From positions 5,001 to 55,790 of the forward strand of contig NZ_SCNN01000033.1 of assembly GCF_005503535.1 (NCBI RefSeq): DNA of 50,790 bases, written 5' to 3'. Shown here piece by piece: positions 1 to 9,766 of this stretch. Below the pieces are notes generated by a model. That model was not told the origin of the DNA, did no database searches, and saw only the letters and a program-made list of their open reading frames with translations. The stretch comes from Mesorhizobium comanense (GTDB lineage: Bacteria > Pseudomonadota > Alphaproteobacteria > Rhizobiales > Rhizobiaceae). The translations under genes were made by a program, and so were the position numbers. How positions within the stretch are numbered: the stretch's first letter is position 1; each line of letters begins with the position of its first letter.

Positions 1-1793
<1,793 letters not shown>

Positions 1794-1796
1794 CTC

Positions 1797-1995
1797 ATTC
1801 CTTATGCCCATTTGACGAAGTCAAATGGTCTTGTTCTCACTCACGCTTGTTCCGCCCTGTCGGGCGGCGCTACGTGGGTGCGGCGCATCAGCGCCGACGG
1901 TCAGTCGACCTTGCGAAGCTTCGCTTCGAAAGGCGCCTCGACTAAAAGAACGCCAATGGCACAAAAACAGCTTCTCGAAATAACGTGCGTTTTGC
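1797..1995 (+). other. 23S-5S internal transcribed spacer with hairpins
   Basis: About 200 bases without a gene. They hold several self-complementary stretches: CCATTTGAC/GTCAAATGG around a GAA loop (1808-1828), CCGCCC/GGGCGG (about 1851-1866), GGCGC/GCGCC around 1882-1896, and a GAAGCTTCGCTTCG stretch near 1915-1928. Such stems in an rRNA spacer are normally processing sites for RNase III and related enzymes; that role is inferred. Confidence 0.6.
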
Positions 1996-2115
1996 CGACC
2001 TGGTGGTTATGGCGGAGCGGCTGCACCCGATCCCATTCCGAACTCGGCCGTGAAACGCTCCAGCGCTGATGGTACTTCGTCTCAAGACGCGGGAGAGTAG
2101 GTCGCTGCCAGGTCT
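1996..2115 (+). rRNA. rrf: 5S ribosomal RNA
   Basis: A stretch of about 118 bases starts with GACCTGGTGG and ends with TGCCAGGTC, which pair to close helix I. It contains the conserved loop block CCCGATCCCATTCCGAACTCG and the GGGAGAGTAGGTCGCTGCC 3' region typical of alphaproteobacterial 5S rRNA. It follows the 23S gene on the same strand, as expected in an rrn operon. Ends are accurate to a few bases. Confidence 0.95.
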
Positions 2116-2231
2116 GCTAAACGCACGTTGATCTCTCATCCAAACAGGATGACAGAAATCTTCTCTAAACATGGCCCGCCAACGGGAAACCTCGGGCCGC
2201 TAACGCGGCCCTTTCCATTGGCAGTTCGTAT

Positions 2232-2296
2232 AGACATTTTGCCTGCGGCAAAGGTCTGAAAGCGTTGAAAGGACATTTTGCCCGAGGCAAAAGTCC
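2232..2296 (+). repeat. Two tandem similar hairpins upstream of tRNA-fMet
   Basis: Two related inverted repeats lie one after the other with a period of 39 bases. The first (2232-2257) has arms AGAC..TTTGCC and GGCAAAGGTCT. The second (2271-2296) has arms GGACATTTTGCC and GGCAAAAGTCC. Both share GACATTTTGCC. They sit between the 5S gene and the tRNA, so processing of the rrn transcript is a plausible role. Confidence 0.65.
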
Positions 2297-2301
2297 GATG
2301 G

Positions 2302-2378
<77 letters not shown>

Positions 2379-2383
2379 AATTC

Positions 2384-2411
2384 AAAAAAGCCCGCCTCGC
2401 GCGGGCTTTTT
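2384..2411 (+). terminator. Rho-independent terminator of the rrn operon
   Basis: A short stem GCCCGC/GCGGGC with loop CTCGC is preceded by AAAAAA and followed by TTTTT, directly after the tRNA. It probably ends the rRNA-tRNA transcript. Confidence 0.9.
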
Positions 2412-2616
2412 GCTTCTGTAGCCCTCCCCCATGCACGCCAACCTCAAACGCTCACCAGACGCCGGCTTGGCTCCGCGGCGGTCAAGTCACCCACACCAAA
2501 AACCAGCGCCACTGTAGGGGGCTTAGCTTCTCCCGGATCCGTGGCGTCCCGGCGCGGGCTTCTCAATGAAGAACAAATGTAAGCTATTGCCGACATTCGG
2601 CTGAGCGTGGTTCCGA

Positions 2617-3543
2617 TCACGCGATGGCAAGACCACGCGAACGCCGTTTCTCGGCGGCTGCGAGCAGGTCAACGAAGGCGCGGACCTTCGCGGGCCGGAA
2701 GCGGGCAGGCGGGAACACCGCATGTATGCCACCAGTCGGTAACGTCCAGTCGGCGAATATCCTTACCAGCCGGCCGGCCGCGACATCCTCATCCACCGCA
2801 TAGTCGGGGAAAACGCCAAGGCCAATGCCGGCGAGGACGCAGGCATAGGCCGCGGGGCTTTTGTCGCAGACGACGACAGGATTGAGCTCGGTCAGCACCG
2901 TTTCGTCATTCCTGGAGAACAGCCATTGGCCGATGCCGCGAAGCTGGGCATTGCCGACCCAGGCCAGAGATCGCGCCTGGCTCGGAGCAACGTCCCGCGG
3001 CAGGCCTGCGGCGAAGGCCGGGCTCGCGACCACGACCTGCCGTATCGTGCCCAGGCGCCTTGCCTGGTTGGAGGAATCCGTAAGCCAGCCGACCCGGATG
3101 CCGAGATCGATCTGTTCATCAACCAGATTGCTGACCGCGTCGTCGAAGATGGCCTCGATACGCATGTGCGGATAGGCCTTCAGATAGGCCGCCATTACCG
3201 GCGCCACCATCCTGGTGCCGTAGTCGAGAGGGGCGGTCAATCTCAGCATTCCGGCAGGCTCGACCGCGCCGTGCGAGATCTCGCCATAGGCGGCCTCAGC
3301 CTCGCGCAGGATGATCACCGCGCGGTCATAGAACAGCCGCCCTTCCTCGGTCGGCGTGACGCGCCGGGTTGTGCGCCGCAGCAGTGTCGCGCCCAATTCC
3401 TCCTCGAGCTTGCCGATCTGGTGGCTGACCACGGCCTTGGCGACACCGAGCCTGTCCGCAGCCGTGGTGAACGAGCCGGTTTCCATCACGGTCGTGAAGT
3501 AGACGAGGCGGTTGAGGTTCAGAAGCTCAGCCATGGCCACCAT
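2617..3543 (-). CDS. LysR-family transcriptional regulator
   Basis: A 308-residue protein with the full LysR layout. The N-terminal winged helix-turn-helix (about residues 7-66) contains FTTAADRLGVAKAVVSHQIG and the following LEEELGATLL. A periplasmic-binding-like effector domain follows from about residue 95. Length is usual for the family. The start used is the ATG at 3543; a second ATG three codons in (MAELLNLNRL) is equally plausible. It is transcribed away from the DsbA-like gene at 3676, with about 130 bases between them, the normal arrangement for a LysR regulator of its divergent neighbours. The effector is unknown. Its tail after residue 300 is short and basic. Confidence 0.93.
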   Translation of the reverse strand: MVAMAELLNLNRLVYFTTVMETGSFTTAADRLGVAKAVVSHQIGKLEEELGATLLRRTTRRVTPTEEGRLFYDRAVIILREAEAAYGEISHGAVEPAGMLRLTAPLDYGTRMVAPVMAAYLKAYPHMRIEAIFDDAVSNLVDEQIDLGIRVGWLTDSSNQARRLGTIRQVVVASPAFAAGLPRDVAPSQARSLAWVGNAQLRGIGQWLFSRNDETVLTELNPVVVCDKSPAAYACVLAGIGLGVFPDYAVDEDVAAGRLVRIFADWTLPTGGIHAVFPPARFRPAKVRAFVDLLAAAEKRRSRGLAIA

Positions 3544-3675
3544 TATTGTCTGATCTGATCACACAGTTTGTATTATTGGTGGCCATTTATCGCAAGATCG
3601 CCACCTGCCACATATGGCCCGAGACATTGACGGTCAGGTTACGACCTCCCGCCGCTCCAAGGGCATCAGGCAACC
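3544..3675. promoter_or_regulatory. Divergent control region of lysR-type gene and DsbA-like gene
   Basis: These 132 bases separate divergently read genes. The lysR-proximal part has an AT-rich stretch with TCTGATCTGATCACA and TTTGTATTATTGG, the only AT-rich DNA nearby and so the likely promoter and LysR-binding zone. No perfect LysR box could be settled on by eye. Confidence 0.4.
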
Positions 3676-4314
3676 ATGCGTACTTCAGACGTGATTTATC
3701 TTTTCGATCCGCTCTGCGGCTGGTGCTACGGCGCCGCTCCGATGCTGGACAGGTTGTCGGCCGCCGGCATGCGCGTCGAACTCTTGCCGACCGGGTTGTT
3801 TTCCGGCTCCGGCGCGCGGCCGATGGATGAAGGCTTTGCCGCCCATGCCTGGTCCAATGACCAACGTATCGAGCGCCTCACCGGGCAGCCCTTCACACAG
3901 GCCTATCAGCAGAATGTGCTGAAGGCGCGAGGCACGCTTCTCGATTCCCGTGCGGCCACGCTCGGCATCAGCGCCGCCGGCCTGGAAGATCCTTCACGCA
4001 GGCTGACCGCACTGAAGACTATTCAGCGGGCGCGCTATGTCGACGGCCGCGATATCGTGACCGTTGCAGGCGTCGCCGAAGCGCTTGCCGATGCCGGAAT
4101 GGCGGATGTCGCCGCCATGCTGGAGGCGCCCGGGGAAGACCTGCTGGCAGCCGATCGCGAACTGGTCAGCCGGGGCCGGGCATTGTTTCGGCGCCTGCAT
4201 GCCAATGGCGTGCCTTCTCTCGCCGTTGCCAGCAACGATATGCCCCGGCTCATCGGTTCGAACGCGCTGTTCGGCAGCTTCGACAATCTCGTCGCCCATA
4301 TCGAGGCGGCGTGA
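3676..4314 (+). CDS. DsbA-family (thioredoxin-fold) protein with CGWC motif
   Basis: A 212-residue protein with a CGWC redox motif at residues 14-17 in the context DPLCGWCYGA, an early beta strand before it, and a likely cis-proline region NGVPSLAV near residue 180. This matches the COG3531 / FrnE-like branch of DsbA-type thiol oxidoreductases. There is no signal peptide, so it is probably cytoplasmic and acts on small molecules or proteins as a dithiol-disulfide exchanger or GSH-dependent isomerase. It is followed 39 bases later by an NAD(P)-binding oxidoreductase and is divergent from the LysR gene, which probably controls both. The substrate is unknown. Confidence 0.85.
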   Translation: MRTSDVIYLFDPLCGWCYGAAPMLDRLSAAGMRVELLPTGLFSGSGARPMDEGFAAHAWSNDQRIERLTGQPFTQAYQQNVLKARGTLLDSRAATLGISAAGLEDPSRRLTALKTIQRARYVDGRDIVTVAGVAEALADAGMADVAAMLEAPGEDLLAADRELVSRGRALFRRLHANGVPSLAVASNDMPRLIGSNALFGSFDNLVAHIEAA

Positions 4315-4353
4315 TCCTCCCACCAAAGACCCCCAACAGGAACGGATAAAGAC

Positions 4354-4965
4354 ATGGCAAAAGTTGCTCTCATCGGCGCCTCGGGCGCTGTCGGTTCGCG
4401 CCTTCTCAAGGAGCTCTCGGATCGTGGCCACACGGTAACGGGCATTGCCCGCAGCCCGGAAAAGATCGCGGCGCTGCCTGGCGTAACCGCCAGGAAAGGC
4501 GATGTCTTCGACCCTCGGGGGCTCGCCGATCTGATACGCGGCCACGACGTGGTGATCAGTTCCGTACATTTCCTGGACAGCGACCCCGACACGCTGATCG
4601 CCGCGGTGCGTGCGTCGGGCGTGAAGCGCTATCTCGTCGTCGGCGGCGCGGGCAGCCTCGAAGTCGCGCCGGGCAAGCGGCTGGTCGACACACCTGAATT
4701 CCCCGCGATCTACAAGGCCGAAGCGCAGAAGGGCGCTGACTTTCTGGGCAAGCTGAGAGCCGTCACCGACCTCGACTGGACCTTGCTGTCGCCGTCGGCG
4801 ATGTTCGTCCCGGGGGAGCGCACCGGCAAATTCCGTCTCGGCAAGGACATGCTTCTCGCCTCGGACAAGGGCAGCAGCATTTCCTTCGAGGATTACGCCA
4901 TCGTCATGGTCGATGAGATCGAGAAGCCGGCCCATGTCCGGCAGCGTTTCACGGTCGGCTATTGA
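4354..4965 (+). CDS. NAD(P)H-binding oxidoreductase (atypical SDR / NmrA-like, COG2910 type)
   Basis: A 203-residue Rossmann protein. The dinucleotide-binding motif GASGAVGSRLL lies at residues 8-18, followed by an acidic/basic switch IARSPEKIAALPGV typical of NADP-binding proteins of this group, then DVVISSVHF and the sheet strand YLVVGGAGSL. It is shorter than classical SDRs, as expected for the NADH-flavin reductase-like/NmrA branch. ATG 4354 is preceded by a purine-rich AACAGGAACGG. It is the second gene after the DsbA-like gene. Its stop codon directly abuts that of the convergent gene; the two stops form the palindrome TGATCA at 4963-4968. Confidence 0.85.
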   Translation: MAKVALIGASGAVGSRLLKELSDRGHTVTGIARSPEKIAALPGVTARKGDVFDPRGLADLIRGHDVVISSVHFLDSDPDTLIAAVRASGVKRYLVVGGAGSLEVAPGKRLVDTPEFPAIYKAEAQKGADFLGKLRAVTDLDWTLLSPSAMFVPGERTGKFRLGKDMLLASDKGSSISFEDYAIVMVDEIEKPAHVRQRFTVGY

Positions 4966-5769
4966 TCAGACGGCAGCGGCCCGGCCTCGATCGAGGCCGG
5001 CCGATGCCAGGCGCATCAAGGCCTCGCGGACGCCGACGCGCCGGTAGGTCTCGGTGACCAGGCCATCGCGCCGCAGTTCCTGGCGGCGGCGTTCGACGAA
5101 GTCGCGCTCCTCGTCGGTCAGGTCATGCTCGCGCTTGCGCAGCCATTCCTGGTAGGAGGTGTCGAGTTCCTTGACCGGCTTGGCCGCGGTCGAAACGGAA
5201 GCCGGCCGGCTGTCGGTGTAGCGTGGCCGCAGGGCGCTGTTCGGGTTGTATTCGGTTCTTCTGTCCTTGCCTGAAATGACGAGGTCGGGATTGGGAACGC
5301 GCCCTGAAGGATCGTAGACGAAGGCAGAAGCGATGCGGTCGAGCGCCGCATCGACCTCCTTCGGCCGGTGCACGACCTCGCGCGGCACGCGATCGGGAAC
5401 GGCCAACCTCGTGATGCCGCGATCGTTGATGGCATCGAGAACCTCGCGATGATCGAGCGAGGTGATGACCTCGCGCCGCGCAGGCCAGAAATCATAGGGC
5501 GCATGCGCTCCGTAGCCCTTGCCGATATGGAAGGCATAGATCTCGGGATAGACCGTGAGTTCGCTGCGACGGCTCGGCTTGACGTCGTAGAACGAAGTGA
5601 TGGCGATCTGCAGCAGGTGGGTGGCGCCGATGCCGCCGAGCGCATCGTCGATCACCAGTCCGAACCGGTCATGCTGGTTCCAGCCGGGCAGGGCCTGCGC
5701 GATCGATGCCGGTTGTCCATCGATTTCGACGTCGAACATATCGGCTTTCAACAATGTCACGACATGCAT
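4966..5769 (-). CDS. Hypothetical protein of 267 residues
   Basis: I do not recognise the family. The protein has no signal peptide or membrane segment. Residues 1-110 look like a mixed alpha/beta domain with LTVYPEIYAFHIGKGYGAHA in the middle. The C-terminal third is charged and probably helical (REHDLTDEERDFVERRRQEL). It is the last gene of the minus-strand run starting at 14669, separated from the ABC ATPase by 140 bases, so it may be cotranscribed or have its own promoter. Codon use and GC at third positions fit its neighbours, which supports a real gene. Confidence 0.7.
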   Translation of the reverse strand: MHVVTLLKADMFDVEIDGQPASIAQALPGWNQHDRFGLVIDDALGGIGATHLLQIAITSFYDVKPSRRSELTVYPEIYAFHIGKGYGAHAPYDFWPARREVITSLDHREVLDAINDRGITRLAVPDRVPREVVHRPKEVDAALDRIASAFVYDPSGRVPNPDLVISGKDRRTEYNPNSALRPRYTDSRPASVSTAAKPVKELDTSYQEWLRKREHDLTDEERDFVERRRQELRRDGLVTETYRRVGVREALMRLASAGLDRGRAAAV

Positions 5770-5909
5770 GGGCGGGCTCCTGACAGCGGTCGGTCGATTC
5801 GGCCAGGCTCCATCAGACCAGCCGCGACAAGGCTTGTCAGCCTGGTATCTCGTTGGGCCCTGTCGATGCGTTCCAGAATGCCTCGCGAGGAGCGAGAAAT
5901 GTCGCGACC

Positions 5910-6989
5910 TCAGGCCGGGAACAGAAACGCCAAGGCAGGATCAAAATAGATGCGCCGACCCGAGCCGGCAATGGCGCCGGCAGGGTCCGTCGCGTCAGAG
6001 GTTGGCCTGACGTCTATTTCGTCGCCGCTGGCCGTGCGTGCCACGACCCGGCGGCGGTCGCCGAAAAAGGCGGTGTCGACGATGTCGACCTGAAGAGCCG
6101 TGCTCGCCGGTCCGGGCGTAAGGCTCAACGCCTCCGGGCGCACCATCAGCCTTACCTTCTGGCCCCTGCTGAATGGCTCCGCCGCCGTCAAGCCGGTGAT
6201 GATGGAGCCGTCCGCCAGCCGCACCGTCGCCGCGCCCGCTGCGGTTTCCAGATGTTCGCCGGGAAGGAAGTTCGAATTGCCGATGAAGCCGGCCACGAAC
6301 TCGCTGGCCGGCCGGAGATAAAGGTCCTCGCCGGTGCCGATCTGCTCGATGCGCCCCTCCTTGAACAGGGCGATGCGGTCCGAGAGGTGGAGCGCTTCCT
6401 CCTGATCGTGGGTGACATAGAGGATGGTGACACCGGTTTCGCGGTGGATGCGGCGGATTTCGGCCTGGATTTCCTGGCGCAGTTTCTTGTCGAGCGCCGA
6501 CAGCGGCTCGTCCATCAACAGGATTGGCGGATCGTAGGCGAGGGCCCGGGCGAGCGCCACGCGCTGCTGCTGGCCGCCCGACAGCGCACCGGGATGGCGG
6601 TCGGCGAAGTTCTCCAGGCGCACCAGCGCCAGCATGTCCGCGACCCTGCGCTTCACCTCGGCATCCGGCCGGCGCCGCACACGCAGCGGGAAGGCGACAT
6701 TCTCGGCCACGCTGAGGTTCGGAAACAACGTGTAGCGCTGGAAGACCATGCCGATGTTGCGCTTGTGCGACGGCACCGACAGCAGGGACTTGTCCTCCAG
6801 CAGCACATCGCCGGAGGTCGGATCCTGAAAGCCGGCGATGGCGTAGAGGGTCGTCGATTTGCCGGAGCCGGACGGTCCGAGGAAGGTCAGGAACTCGCCC
6901 TTGGGCACCTCGATGGTGACGTCGTGGACGGCGACGAAGGCACCGAACGTCTTTCTCACCGCGCGTATGGACAGGAAGGAACGGGTCAT
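5910..6989 (-). CDS. ABC transporter ATP-binding protein, polyamine/opine (PotA-like) type
   Basis: A 359-residue importer ATPase. Walker A GPSGSGKST, signature LSGGQQQRVALARAL, Walker B ILLMDEPLSALD and the H-loop VTHDQEEAL are all intact, and the C-terminal third is a TOBE-type regulatory domain with MVRPEAL, as in PotA/FbpC/UgpC ATPases. The start is taken at ATG 6989 (MTRSFLSIRAV), which overlaps the upstream permease stop as ATGA; longer forms would run into the permease gene. It energises the permease pair encoded at 6986-8648 and is the last transporter gene of the run. Confidence 0.93.
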   Translation of the reverse strand: MTRSFLSIRAVRKTFGAFVAVHDVTIEVPKGEFLTFLGPSGSGKSTTLYAIAGFQDPTSGDVLLEDKSLLSVPSHKRNIGMVFQRYTLFPNLSVAENVAFPLRVRRRPDAEVKRRVADMLALVRLENFADRHPGALSGGQQQRVALARALAYDPPILLMDEPLSALDKKLRQEIQAEIRRIHRETGVTILYVTHDQEEALHLSDRIALFKEGRIEQIGTGEDLYLRPASEFVAGFIGNSNFLPGEHLETAAGAATVRLADGSIITGLTAAEPFSRGQKVRLMVRPEALSLTPGPASTALQVDIVDTAFFGDRRRVVARTASGDEIDVRPTSDATDPAGAIAGSGRRIYFDPALAFLFPA

Positions 6990-7786
6990 CTGGACAGTTT
7001 TCTGCGAAGGAGTGCGGTCACGATCATCAGGCACAGAGTGAGGCCGACGAGCAGGCTGGAGGCGGCCGCGACGACCGGGCTCAAATCGGCGCGCAGACTG
7101 CCCCAGATCTTCACCGGCAGGGTCTGCAAGGTCGGGCTCGCCATGAAGATCGCCACCACGACCTCGTCCCAGGAGGCGAGGAAGGAGAAGATGGCCGCCG
7201 AGAAGATGCCGATGCGGATCGACGGCAAGGTGATCCTGAGCCGCGCCTGAAGCGGGCTGGCGCCGCAGACGATGGCCGCGTCCTCGATCGATTTGTCGAA
7301 GCCTTCGAGCGCGGCGGTGATCGGAATGATGGCGAAGGGCAGCGCAAGGATGGTGTGAGCGATGACGAAGCCGATCGTGGTGCCAGCAAGACCGATGCGC
7401 AGGAAGAAGGCATAGATGGCGATGGCGAAGACGACCACCGGCAGCACCATCGGCGTCAGCAGCAATCCGCGCAGGAGCTGGCGTCCGCGAAATTCGCCCC
7501 GCACCAAGGCGAAGGAGGCGAAGAGGCCGATGACGACGGCAAGCACGGCGGCCATGGCGGCGATCCTGGCGCTGGTCAGCGCCGCATCGATCCAGGTCGA
7601 GTCGGCGAACAGCTGCTCATACCATTTCAGCGTCCAGCCGGGCGGCGGAAAGGCCAGCCAGCGCGACGACCCGAACGACAACAGCACGATGAAGACCACC
7701 GGCAGCAGCAGGAAGGCCGCAACCGCCGCCGTGAAGCCGACAAGCGCCGCACGCAGCCATCCGAGGCGGTCATAGTCGAGCAGCAT
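6986..7786 (-). CDS. ABC transporter permease (PotC-like)
   Basis: A 266-residue inner-membrane protein with about six hydrophobic segments, beginning with ALVGFTAAVAAFLLLPVVFIV. The EAA loop that docks to the ATPase is EDAAIVCGASPLQARLRITLP at about residues 167-187, with the conserved G nine residues in. Length and pattern match PotC-type permeases. It follows the other permease with a 1-base gap and overlaps the ATPase start by four bases, so the three are translationally coupled. Confidence 0.92.
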   Translation of the reverse strand: MLLDYDRLGWLRAALVGFTAAVAAFLLLPVVFIVLLSFGSSRWLAFPPPGWTLKWYEQLFADSTWIDAALTSARIAAMAAVLAVVIGLFASFALVRGEFRGRQLLRGLLLTPMVLPVVVFAIAIYAFFLRIGLAGTTIGFVIAHTILALPFAIIPITAALEGFDKSIEDAAIVCGASPLQARLRITLPSIRIGIFSAAIFSFLASWDEVVVAIFMASPTLQTLPVKIWGSLRADLSPVVAAASSLLVGLTLCLMIVTALLRRKLSR

Positions 7787-7787
7787 G

Positions 7788-8648
7788 TCAGGCCCCCCCG
7801 CCGGTGCGTCTGGCGCCGACCAGGCGAAGCTGGAGCGCGTAGAGCGCCATGGTGATGACGAGCAGGACGAAGGCGGCGGCGCTGCCGAGACCCCAGTTGA
7901 GCAATGACCGCACCGTCTGGGCGATCATCTCGGCCAGCATCATGTTGGACGTGCCGCCGAGCAGGGCTGGTGTCACGAAGTAGCCGAGCGACATGACGAA
8001 GACCATGAGGCCGCCGGCGGCGATGCCGGGCAGGGACAGCGGCAGCAGGATACGGCGGAAGGCCTGGAACGGGCTTGCGCCGCACAGGGCGGCGGCGCGC
8101 AGCGTCATCGGATCGATGGCGCGCAGCGTGCCGACAAGGGGCAGGATCATGAAGGGCAGCATGATGTAGACCATGCCGATGGTGACGCCGGTCAGATTGT
8201 TGATTAGAGGCAGCGGCTCCTGGATGATGCCGAGCCCCATCAGCGTCCTGTTGATCACGCCGGTGCGCTGCAGCAGCACCATCCAGGCATAGGTGCGCGT
8301 GAGCAGGTTGGTCCACATCGACAGGATGATGATGCCGAAGACGACCGAGCCGAAGGCGGGCGGCATGATCGCCAGCATCCAGGCGACGGGAAAGGCGACC
8401 AATATGGTGACCGCGGTGACGACCGCGGCGACCAGGAAGGTGTTGAGGAACACCCGAACATAGGTGCCGCTGCCGAACAGCGCCGCGTAGTTCTGCAGGC
8501 CGGGCTCGGGATCGGTGACGCTGCGCAGCAAAAGAGCGACCACCGGCACGATGAAGAACAGGCCGACCAGCAGCAGGGCCGGCAAGGCGCTGCCGCTGCC
8601 GGCGGCCAGGCTGGCGACCGAGCCGCGTCTGGAAGAATTTCCCTGCAT
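7788..8648 (-). CDS. ABC transporter permease (PotB-like)
   Basis: A 286-residue inner-membrane protein with a short cytoplasmic N-terminus, then six or so membrane segments (LPALLLVGLFFIVPVVALLL first). The EAA-type loop LRAAALCGASPFQAFRRILLP is near residues 185-205. It pairs with the PotC-like permease to make the channel of the importer. A 54-base gap with a strong hairpin separates it from the binding-protein gene upstream. Confidence 0.92.
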   Translation of the reverse strand: MQGNSSRRGSVASLAAGSGSALPALLLVGLFFIVPVVALLLRSVTDPEPGLQNYAALFGSGTYVRVFLNTFLVAAVVTAVTILVAFPVAWMLAIMPPAFGSVVFGIIILSMWTNLLTRTYAWMVLLQRTGVINRTLMGLGIIQEPLPLINNLTGVTIGMVYIMLPFMILPLVGTLRAIDPMTLRAAALCGASPFQAFRRILLPLSLPGIAAGGLMVFVMSLGYFVTPALLGGTSNMMLAEMIAQTVRSLLNWGLGSAAAFVLLVITMALYALQLRLVGARRTGGGA

Positions 8649-8666
8649 CGAGCGGTCCTGTTCCAG

Positions 8667-8693
8667 GGCGGGGCGCGCAACCGGCGCCCCGCC
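8667..8693 (-). terminator. Intercistronic hairpin between binding-protein and permease genes
   Basis: Perfect 10-base arms GGCGGGGCGC and GCGCCCCGCC flank a 7-base loop. No T-run follows in the direction of transcription, so it is more likely an mRNA-stabilising or attenuating stem downstream of the binding-protein gene than a full terminator. Confidence 0.7.
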
Positions 8694-8702
8694 GGATGTG
8701 TT

Positions 8703-9707
8703 TTACTTGGTCTGCCAGGCGTACCAGCGCGTGGCGATCTCGTCGCGGTGTTCGGCCCAGTAATTCATGTCGAGGTTGATCTGGCCGTCGACATGGGCGT
8801 CGGGAAGGCCCTTCACCACCTCCGCGGGCATCTCGCCCTTGGCCTTGGTGTTGATGGGCGCGTAGCCGCTCGCCTCGGCGAACTTGGCCTGGCCGGTCGG
8901 GCTGGTCGCCGTGGCCAGGAACTTCATCGCGTTGTCCTTGTTCTTGGCGCCCTTCGGCACGACGAGCACGTCGGCGGCGGTGAGGTTCTGGTTCCAGGAG
9001 ACGCCGACATCGGTGCCGTCCTGCTGGAGGGCGAAGACGCGCCCGTTCCAGAGCTGGCCGAATGCAGCCTCGCCGGAAGCGACCAGCTGCTGCGATTCCG
9101 CGCCGCCGCCCCACCAGACGATGTCGGACTTGATCGTGTCGAGCTTCTTGAAGGCGCGGTCGAGGTCGAGCGGATAGAGCTTGTCGGCCGGCACACCGTC
9201 GGCCAGCAAAGCGATCTCGATCACGCCCGGCGCCGACCATTTGTAGAAGGTGCGCTTGCCGGGAAATTTCTTGGTGTCGAACATGTCGGCCCAGCTCGCC
9301 GGTTCGCCGGAGACTGCGCCTTTGTTCCAGGCCAGCACGAACGAATAGTAGAAGCTTCCGACCGCGTGGTCGTTGCTGAAGCGTGGGTCGAGATCGGCCT
9401 TGGGCACCACCGTGAAGTCGATCGGCTCCAGCAGGCCGTCCTTGGCGGCCTTGATGGCAAAGTCCATTTCGACGTCGACGACGTCCCAGGTGACGTTCTT
9501 GGCATCGACCATGGCCTTGAGTTTGCCGTAGTCGGTAGGCCCGTCCTGCAGCACCTTGATGCCGGAGCTGGCCTCGAAGGGGGCTGCCCAGGATTTGGTC
9601 TGTGCCTCCTGCGTGGTGCCGCCCCAGCTGGTAAACACCATTTCGTCGGCTCGCGCGGCAGTGGCTGCCAGCAATCCGGCCAGAAGGCCGGTCAGGATCA
9701 GTTTCAT
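8703..9707 (-). CDS. ABC transporter substrate-binding protein, PotD/Fbp-like
   Basis: A 334-residue periplasmic binding protein. The signal peptide MKLILTGLLAGLLAATAARA ends at an ARA-DE cleavage site. The mature part begins VFTSWGGTTQEA, the typical first strand of PotD/spermidine-putrescine and opine binding proteins, and the WDVVDVEM strand follows. ATG 9707 has AGAGGAG eight bases upstream. It captures the substrate for the permeases at 6986-8648. The family binds polyamines, opines, betaines and similar amines; with an aldehyde dehydrogenase next to it an amine-type substrate is plausible but not shown. Confidence 0.92.
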   Translation of the reverse strand: MKLILTGLLAGLLAATAARADEMVFTSWGGTTQEAQTKSWAAPFEASSGIKVLQDGPTDYGKLKAMVDAKNVTWDVVDVEMDFAIKAAKDGLLEPIDFTVVPKADLDPRFSNDHAVGSFYYSFVLAWNKGAVSGEPASWADMFDTKKFPGKRTFYKWSAPGVIEIALLADGVPADKLYPLDLDRAFKKLDTIKSDIVWWGGGAESQQLVASGEAAFGQLWNGRVFALQQDGTDVGVSWNQNLTAADVLVVPKGAKNKDNAMKFLATATSPTGQAKFAEASGYAPINTKAKGEMPAEVVKGLPDAHVDGQINLDMNYWAEHRDEIATRWYAWQTK

Positions 9708-9766
9708 GTCATTCTCCTCTGTTGGTCTGTTCTTGCTTTTCTTGGTGCACCTTCGCCGTGCCGTTC

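Noticed and set aside
5853..7250. 465-residue open frame opposite the PotA-like ATPase
   Set aside because: Antisense shadow; the minus-strand ATPase has all expected motifs.
7627..9240. 537-residue open frame on the minus strand across permease and binding-protein genes
   Set aside because: It is out of frame with clear PotB/PotD-like genes and its translation is arginine-rich low-complexity sequence.
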